Positions 59,088 to 64,000 of a DNA stretch of 64,000 bases are shown piece after piece. The DNA is taken from contig NZ_JAJVHF010000012.1 in the NCBI RefSeq assembly GCF_022171985.1, positions 47,994 through 111,993 on the forward strand. The letters are read 5' to 3'. Source of the stretch: Huaxiibacter chinensis (GTDB taxonomy: Bacteria; Pseudomonadota; Gammaproteobacteria; Enterobacterales; Enterobacteriaceae). Under the pieces are notes generated by a model. It ran no database searches. It had not been told where the DNA came from and saw nothing but the letters and a program-made list of their open reading frames with translations. The translations under genes were made by a program, and so were the position numbers. Within the stretch, counting starts at the first letter, position 1. Each line of letters begins with the position of its first letter.

Positions 59088-59094
59088 CCGCACC

Positions 59095-59286
59095 TCAGAA
59101 CAGATCGCTTCGCGACTTGAGCAATGTTTCGATATCTTTATCCACTTTAATATGGATTTCGTGCTCAATCTTCACGTTCATATTGATGGTTATCGGCTCT
59201 TTTGGTGCCGCGACTTCAATGCGTGGCGTACAGCCCGTTAGCATCCCGACCATGACCACGCCGAGCGCGCCTGCCCGCTTTTTCAT
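59095..59286 (-). CDS. ynbE: YnbE, small outer-membrane lipoprotein
   Basis: 63 residues (E. coli 61). Lipobox LTGC, then PRIEVAAPKEPITINMNVKI, essentially invariant with E. coli, and a C-terminus ending SRSDLF. In E. coli YnbE multimerises and pairs with the C-terminus of YdbH to make an intermembrane bridge. The start overlaps the ydbH stop (ATGA), a sign of coupling. Confidence 0.94.
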   Translation of the reverse strand: MKKRAGALGVVMVGMLTGCTPRIEVAAPKEPITINMNVKIEHEIHIKVDKDIETLLKSRSDLF

Positions 59287-61925
59287 CGTTGTTCCTCGCA
59301 TTCTTTCTTCCCAGCCTGACAGCGGGCATGGGGTAGCGCCGCATGTTGTTCAAGCCATGCCTGTAAATTGTCCCCAAAACGCAGGCTGCGCCAGAGGGTA
59401 AAAAGATTCTGTTCATGGGTGTAGTTGAGATGGACGGTATTACTTTTCCCGTCTACCCGACTGGTTCCGCTCAGGGTCGACTGCATGGTTAATACGCCAA
59501 GATTATCTACATTGATTTTCGTCCACGAACGCGAAATTTCCATATAACGAAGCCAGTTAATCGCCACCCCGGCCACCATATTATCCTTCACAATGGCGTC
59601 CGCCGTGTCTTTGTCAATCCGGAGCGTCATCGGACCGGGGTTAGTCAGCCAGCCATCTTTAACGATCCATCGTTCGTTATTCAGCCAGAACGGCAGCGCG
59701 CCGCTGACCGGGCCGGACATCGTAAACTGTTTCGGGTTAATCGCGCTGATGAGTTGGCTTGCCGAGATATTTTGCACCCGCAGTAGCGCCGGATCGTGCT
59801 GCGGCATCCGTAACTGCTGAAGGGTAATTTTGCCCCCTAAGATGTCCGTGCTGACGTTGCTGAGCAACAGCGGACGGTCTTCCGACCAGGGGTAATCGCC
59901 CTGTAAATCGGCGGTGATATTCTGGGCGGTGAACTGATTTACCACCTCGGCAATGCGCAGCGTCACCGGCCCACGCGTCCCCAGTGACCAGACGCCTTCG
60001 CTAAAGCGGAACGGCAGCACAAAGTCGACGCCATTGATTTTATTGTCCGGCAGCCAGGCGCTACCGCCGTTTACCACGCCGTGCCCGCCAGCTTCAAACC
60101 CCTGTCCTGCCGCAGCGGAAAATGCCACCTGTGCATAGAGATCGCCGCCGCGCAGATCCATTTTCCAGTCAGGCGGGAGCAGCGGCTGGAATACCGTCAG
60201 AGACTGTTTTGGCCACCATGCCTGACCGCGCAGACGTTCGCCGTCCCAGCGACCATTCACCCGCACCGGCCCGATATCACCCGCGTGCAGATCGCCTTTA
60301 AACTGAAACAGCGTGGGGTCGCTGCCGTCTACGCTAAATTTCAACGTAGACGGCGGAAGAACGCTGCCTCCCGTGAAGGTCGTTTGTGCCGTATCCAGCG
60401 ATAACGCGCCGCTAAAGCGCGGAGGGTGCGACGCGCGCTGCCACCGCACCGGGGCTTCGAGCGTCAGGCGCGGTTTGCTGGCCAGCATCGAGCCGTACTG
60501 CAATTTATCAAAGCCGGTCGATAGCGCTGTCAGCTCAATCACGCTGTCGCGCCACTCCCCTTTGCCCGCCACGTCCCAGCGGGCATTCATTGGGGTGAAG
60601 TGTCCGTCACCCCAGTAACGCCATTGCCAGAGACCGTTGTCCGGCAAAAAGTTGTTCGCCTGGCCATCGAGGTGCAACACAAAATCGCCCATCTCGTTTT
60701 CATGCGCTTTCAGAATGGCCTGCAAGCGTCCGTCGACCCCTTTTTGCGACAGCTTCACCCCCGCCAGCGGCCAGCGGATCTCATCAATATTCAGAGAATC
60801 AATGATTCTTCCCCGGGAACGTAACAGCGCGCCCGGGGCAAAGCTCAGCTGCGGATCGGCCAGACTGCCCGTCAACTGCGCGGGAAGAATGGCGTAAAGA
60901 ATCAGATCGTTTTGTTTGGCTTCACCGGTGAGCTGCAGCGGCATGGCGCTTTGGTCCATACTCAGTTTTCCCGGGCCGATGGTCAGCACGGCGTTACCTT
61001 TACCTGCATCGCCACGGGTCAGCACATTGAGTCGACCGCCGATCGTCGCGCCTTCCAGACCGCGCTGCCAGTTATCAACGTTGAACGCGACTCTGCCGCT
61101 CAGCGGCATACCCGCCGGCTCGATGCTCCAGCGACCGTCGCTTACGCTCAGTCTGTCTTTGGTCATTTGCCAGGGCAAATCAAGCAGCGGATCGGGCTTG
61201 CCCCGCGCCATCATCACCAGCTGTCCCTGATTGTTTTCCCAGTCGAGGTCGGCATCGACACTCGAGGAGAGCTGTGGCACGTTGAACGTCGCCTGGGCAT
61301 GACCGTTGACCGGGGCGCCGTCTGGCACCAGCGGCAGCGTAAATTCACCGACCAGGGTTATTGGCTGTGAATAGTTCGGCAGGTGCAGCGCAAACTCGCT
61401 GACCGTCAGCGTTTGTCCGCGCAGCGAGGAACGTATTCTCACCTGTTCGCCCTGATATACGATCTCCTGAACGGCTGGGGTCAGTGACACATTCAATTTT
61501 CCCTGCCATTGTTGCCAGGGTGACAGGGTGAGCCGATCGATGGTGAGCCAGGTATTGGGCAGGAGGGCCTGCCACTCGGCAAGCGTCCTGGGGGCGGTGG
61601 TCGCCTGACCGGATGAGGGCAGTTTGCTCAGACAAACGGTATTGAGATCCAGCATCCCGATGTCCACTTTCCAGCGGCTGGGATGAGAAATAGTCGCATT
61701 CTGGAGGCGTGCAATTTCGCAGTCCTCAACCAGATAACGAAGATCGGGAACAATAATGCTGTGGCGCGTCAGTCGTGGGCTTTGTTCAAAGGCGATTCGC
61801 GTGCCGGACGGTAGCCAGATCCCTGCGATGGTGGGCAGCCACTGGGCGAGCGTCATCAACAGCGTAAGCGGCACAAGGATGAACAGCAAAGAAAGCGCGA
61901 TAGCGGCTTTGTATTTACCCTTCAT
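59283..61925 (-). CDS. ydbH: YdbH, AsmA-like lipid transport bridge protein
   Basis: 880 residues (E. coli 879). A single N-terminal membrane anchor (about 7-29) and a long periplasmic beta-rich body, AsmA-like. In E. coli it is redundant with TamB and YhdP for moving phospholipids to the outer membrane. The C-terminus (FTLWRSLRFGDNLQAWLE) is the YnbE-pairing end. First gene of the ydbH-ynbE-ydbL operon, divergent from ldhA. Confidence 0.94.
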   Translation of the reverse strand: MKGKYKAAIALSLLFILVPLTLLMTLAQWLPTIAGIWLPSGTRIAFEQSPRLTRHSIIVPDLRYLVEDCEIARLQNATISHPSRWKVDIGMLDLNTVCLSKLPSSGQATTAPRTLAEWQALLPNTWLTIDRLTLSPWQQWQGKLNVSLTPAVQEIVYQGEQVRIRSSLRGQTLTVSEFALHLPNYSQPITLVGEFTLPLVPDGAPVNGHAQATFNVPQLSSSVDADLDWENNQGQLVMMARGKPDPLLDLPWQMTKDRLSVSDGRWSIEPAGMPLSGRVAFNVDNWQRGLEGATIGGRLNVLTRGDAGKGNAVLTIGPGKLSMDQSAMPLQLTGEAKQNDLILYAILPAQLTGSLADPQLSFAPGALLRSRGRIIDSLNIDEIRWPLAGVKLSQKGVDGRLQAILKAHENEMGDFVLHLDGQANNFLPDNGLWQWRYWGDGHFTPMNARWDVAGKGEWRDSVIELTALSTGFDKLQYGSMLASKPRLTLEAPVRWQRASHPPRFSGALSLDTAQTTFTGGSVLPPSTLKFSVDGSDPTLFQFKGDLHAGDIGPVRVNGRWDGERLRGQAWWPKQSLTVFQPLLPPDWKMDLRGGDLYAQVAFSAAAGQGFEAGGHGVVNGGSAWLPDNKINGVDFVLPFRFSEGVWSLGTRGPVTLRIAEVVNQFTAQNITADLQGDYPWSEDRPLLLSNVSTDILGGKITLQQLRMPQHDPALLRVQNISASQLISAINPKQFTMSGPVSGALPFWLNNERWIVKDGWLTNPGPMTLRIDKDTADAIVKDNMVAGVAINWLRYMEISRSWTKINVDNLGVLTMQSTLSGTSRVDGKSNTVHLNYTHEQNLFTLWRSLRFGDNLQAWLEQHAALPHARCQAGKKECEEQR

Positions 61926-62134
61926 GGGTAGTTAATATCCTGATTTAGCGAAAAAATAAGCCGACGGTGCCCATTATTGTGGCATGTTTAGCCAGTCAGT
62001 TGAAGTAAACGCCATTTTTAAGGATAGATGCTCTAGAATTATTCATAGAACTTATTGAATTCAATAAAATTTTATAAATTGTAAGATTATTTTAACCATG
62101 CTAACGTGAAGGTAAACTCACTGGAGAAAGTCTT

Positions 62135-63124
62135 ATGAAACTCGCGGTATATAGCACAAAGCAGTACGACAAAAAGTATCTGCAACATGTTAACGAGACT
62201 TTTGGCTTCGAGCTTGAATTTTTCGACTTTCTGTTGACCGAAAAAACGGCTAAAACGGCTCACGGCTGCGAAGCAGTCTGCATTTTTGTGAACGATGACG
62301 GCAGCCGCCCGGTTCTGGAAGAGCTGAAAAAGCACGGGGTGAAATACATTGCCTTGCGTTGCGCCGGATTTAATAACGTCGATCTGGAGGCGGCTAAAGA
62401 GCTGGGGCTGAAAGTGGTACGTGTTCCGGCCTACTCCCCGGAAGCCGTGGCAGAACACGCTATTGGCATGATGATGTCACTGAACCGTCGCATTCACCGC
62501 GCCTATCAGCGCACCCGTGATGCCAACTTCTCTCTTGAAGGCCTGACCGGCTTTACCATGTACGGTAAAACCGCCGGGGTGATCGGCACCGGGAAAATTG
62601 GCCTGGCCACGCTGCGTATTCTGAAAGGCTTTGGTATGCGTCTGCTGGCGTTCGATCCCTATCCAGCCGAAGCGGCACTGGAGATGGGCGTAGAATATGT
62701 CGATCTGTCGACCCTGTTCTCCCAGTCAGATGTCATTTCTTTGCACTGCCCGCTGACGCCCGAAAACTATCACCTGCTTAATGAGTCAGCCTTTAATCAA
62801 ATGAAAGATGGGGTGATGATCATTAACACCAGCCGGGGCGCGTTGATTGACTCACAAGCCGCGATTGAAGCGCTAAAAACCCAAAAAATTGGGGCACTTG
62901 GCATGGACGTGTACGAGAACGAACGCGATCTGTTCTTCGAAGATAAGTCCAATGATGTGATTCAGGACGATGTGTTCCGTCGCCTGTCTGCCTGCCATAA
63001 CGTGCTGTTTACTGGCCACCAGGCTTTCCTGACTGCCGAAGCGCTGATCAGTATTTCAGAAACGACGCTGGGTAATTTACAGCAGATTGAAAAGGGTGAA
63101 GCGTGCCCAAACGCGCTGGTATAA
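62135..63124 (+). CDS. ldhA: Fermentative D-lactate dehydrogenase LdhA
   Basis: 329 residues as in E. coli. D-2-hydroxyacid dehydrogenase: NAD loop GVIGTGKIGLATL, catalytic Arg in NTSRGALIDS, Glu in DVYENERDLF and His in FTGHQAFLT. Reduces pyruvate to D-lactate under anaerobiosis. ACTGGAGAAAGTCTT precedes the ATG. In K-12 the next gene is hslJ; here a GNAT gene and IS1 follow. Confidence 0.97.
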   Translation: MKLAVYSTKQYDKKYLQHVNETFGFELEFFDFLLTEKTAKTAHGCEAVCIFVNDDGSRPVLEELKKHGVKYIALRCAGFNNVDLEAAKELGLKVVRVPAYSPEAVAEHAIGMMMSLNRRIHRAYQRTRDANFSLEGLTGFTMYGKTAGVIGTGKIGLATLRILKGFGMRLLAFDPYPAEAALEMGVEYVDLSTLFSQSDVISLHCPLTPENYHLLNESAFNQMKDGVMIINTSRGALIDSQAAIEALKTQKIGALGMDVYENERDLFFEDKSNDVIQDDVFRRLSACHNVLFTGHQAFLTAEALISISETTLGNLQQIEKGEACPNALV

Positions 63125-63130
63125 GCCCTG

Positions 63131-63158
63131 TTCAGGCGGCGACGGCCGCCTGAATTTT
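63131..63158 (+). terminator. Rho-independent terminator of ldhA
   Basis: Perfect 10-bp stem TTCAGGCGGC / GCCGCCTGAA with GACG loop and TTTT, 6 bases past the stop. Confidence 0.9.
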
Positions 63159-63190
63159 CGCTCACGCCGGGATATGTGAGCCGATACGTC

Positions 63191-63712
63191 TCATTTTCCC
63201 GGCCAACTCATCCACATTGCCGTACGCCGACCAGGATCAAAACCTCCGGCGATTTCGTCAGCCAGTCTGCGTGCCAGATGCGGTGGTTGCGAATGGGTAT
63301 CCGCGATGTCAAACCCCAGCGTGGCGTAAAATCGGGCATTAAACGCGGCGGCAATATCCGTTGTCAGCGTAGCGCCGCGCAGGTCGAGCGCCTGGCCTGC
63401 GGAAAGGATCGTTTTCATCAGCAATCGCCCCACTCCTTTGCGTTGCCAGTCAGGATGCACATCGACTTCAGCAATGTGCAGCCATCGCTCCTCAAACGTC
63501 CCCGCGACAAATCCAACGGGCACCTTATTCGGGGTAAACGCCGCAAGCAGCAGTCCGTGGTGATAAAAATGCGTGAACTCTGCAAGGCTACCCGCGGCGG
63601 CCTGACCCGTTACCGCGCCCGCATTTCGCAGCGTTTCAAAAGCGGCCAATTCAATGGCGCGTAGTTCTTCAAAATGATCCGGTTGCGCAGGCGAGATGGC
63701 GATGTCCATCAT
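63191..63712 (-). CDS. GNAT-family N-acetyltransferase
   Basis: 173 residues. GNAT fold with the acetyl-CoA loop HPDWQRKGVGRLLMKTIL (Q/RxxGxG/A-type motif) near residue 92 and the C-terminal NARFYATLGFDIAD motif. Starts ATGATG after GGGAGTAAAAAAAA. The substrate cannot be inferred. Convergent with ldhA and upstream of IS1; not the K-12 neighbour hslJ. Confidence 0.88.
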   Translation of the reverse strand: MMDIAISPAQPDHFEELRAIELAAFETLRNAGAVTGQAAAGSLAEFTHFYHHGLLLAAFTPNKVPVGFVAGTFEERWLHIAEVDVHPDWQRKGVGRLLMKTILSAGQALDLRGATLTTDIAAAFNARFYATLGFDIADTHSQPPHLARRLADEIAGGFDPGRRTAMWMSWPGK

Positions 63713-63905
63713 TTTTTTTTACTCCCTTTACTCATTCGGCTAAGGGGTGTTATGCCATTTTGTATGTGAAATGAACAGATTTACATTGCGTCTCGCTACG
63801 CACTCAGTCAACCCAGGACAGGGTAATTTTTAGCCGCATCGCATTGCATAATGGTAAAAAGGGGTTCAGATCAAATAGGCGCTTGCGAAGAGTATCCTGG
63901 TACCT

Positions 63906-64000
63906 GGTGATGCTGCCAACTTACTGATTTAGTGTATGATGGTGTTTTTGAGGTGCTCCAGTGGCTTCTGTTTCTATCAGCTGTCCCTCCTGTTCAGCTA
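63906..64000 (+). mobile_element. IS1 left end (truncated by window)
   Basis: The 23-base left terminal repeat starting GGTGATGCTGCCAACTTACT at 63906 and the following sequence match IS1 up to the window end. The right end and the 9-bp target duplication lie outside. Confidence 0.95.
63961..64000 (+). CDS. insA: IS1 InsA (partial)
   Basis: GTG start 55 bases after the IS1 left tip; only 13 codons visible (MASVSISCPSCSA), beginning the InsA zinc-finger region with CPSC. InsA is the IS1 repressor/N-terminal part of the InsAB' transposase, made by frameshifting. Confidence 0.92.
   Translation, partial: MASVSISCPSCSA

Overview
The window is a chromosomal segment of an enteric gamma-proteobacterium. 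Gene content and order follow the Escherichia coli K-12 terminus-proximal region from tehAB to ldhA: tehB-tehA-ydcK-opgD, ydcJ-ydcI, trg, cybB, gapC, aldA, ydcF, hrpA, azoR, paaY-paaX-paaKJIHGFEDCBA, paaZ, tynA, feaB, feaR, ydbL-ynbE-ydbH, ldhA. Most proteins look close to their K-12 counterparts but not identical. The inserted genes and a Trg receptor with a C-terminal NWETF suggest a relative such as Enterobacter, Lelliottia or Leclercia rather than Escherichia; that genus-level placement is inference. The last 95 bases are the left end of an IS1 element.

Layout. 1-2.1 kb: a DppA-like peptide-binding protein (cut by the window edge) divergent from a PepT-like peptidase. 2.1-6.5 kb: tellurite genes tehAB, ydcK and the Tat-exported glucan protein opgD. 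6.8-9.7 kb: an aminotransferase plus HisJ-like binding-protein operon with a divergent LysR regulator. 9.7-13.8 kb: a carboxylesterase, ydcJ and divergent ydcI. 14.0-16.9 kb: a membrane PQQ-dependent dehydrogenase and a small lipoprotein. 17-18.7 kb: chemoreceptor trg. 18.9-20.3 kb: formaldehyde-responsive frmRA with a recognisable operator. 20.4-23.6 kb: DeoR regulator, Gfo/Idh oxidoreductase and an MHS-type transporter. 23.9-29.1 kb: cybB, intact gapC, an alpha/beta hydrolase, aldA, ydcF. 29.3-34.2 kb: a four-gene operon for a tripartite MFS efflux pump plus an O-methyltransferase. 34.2-38.9 kb: hrpA and azoR. 39-52.4 kb: the complete phenylacetate (paa) catabolic cluster. 52.6-58.8 kb: tynA, a diguanylate cyclase, feaB and feaR. 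58.8-63.7 kb: ydbL-ynbE-ydbH, ldhA and a GNAT acetyltransferase. 63.9 kb: IS1.

The clearest working unit is the aromatic amine route. Periplasmic TynA oxidises phenylethylamine to phenylacetaldehyde, FeaB oxidises that to phenylacetate, PaaK activates it to the CoA thioester, PaaABCDE epoxidises the ring, PaaG and PaaZ open it, and PaaF/H/J degrade it to acetyl-CoA and succinyl-CoA. Regulatory sites are visible: tandem FeaR-type motifs 21 bp apart upstream of both tynA and feaB, and PaaX-type TGATTC motifs in the paaA-paaZ divergent region. A membrane diguanylate cyclase sits between tynA and feaB, where K-12 has none.

No tRNA, rRNA, CRISPR array or prophage was seen. No stretch longer than 300 bases lacks a gene; the longest gaps (about 275-286 bp, at 12562-12837, 13762-14041 and 50106-50391) are promoter or terminator regions. 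Start sites were often moved downstream of the longest ORF to match Shine-Dalgarno sequences and family lengths.
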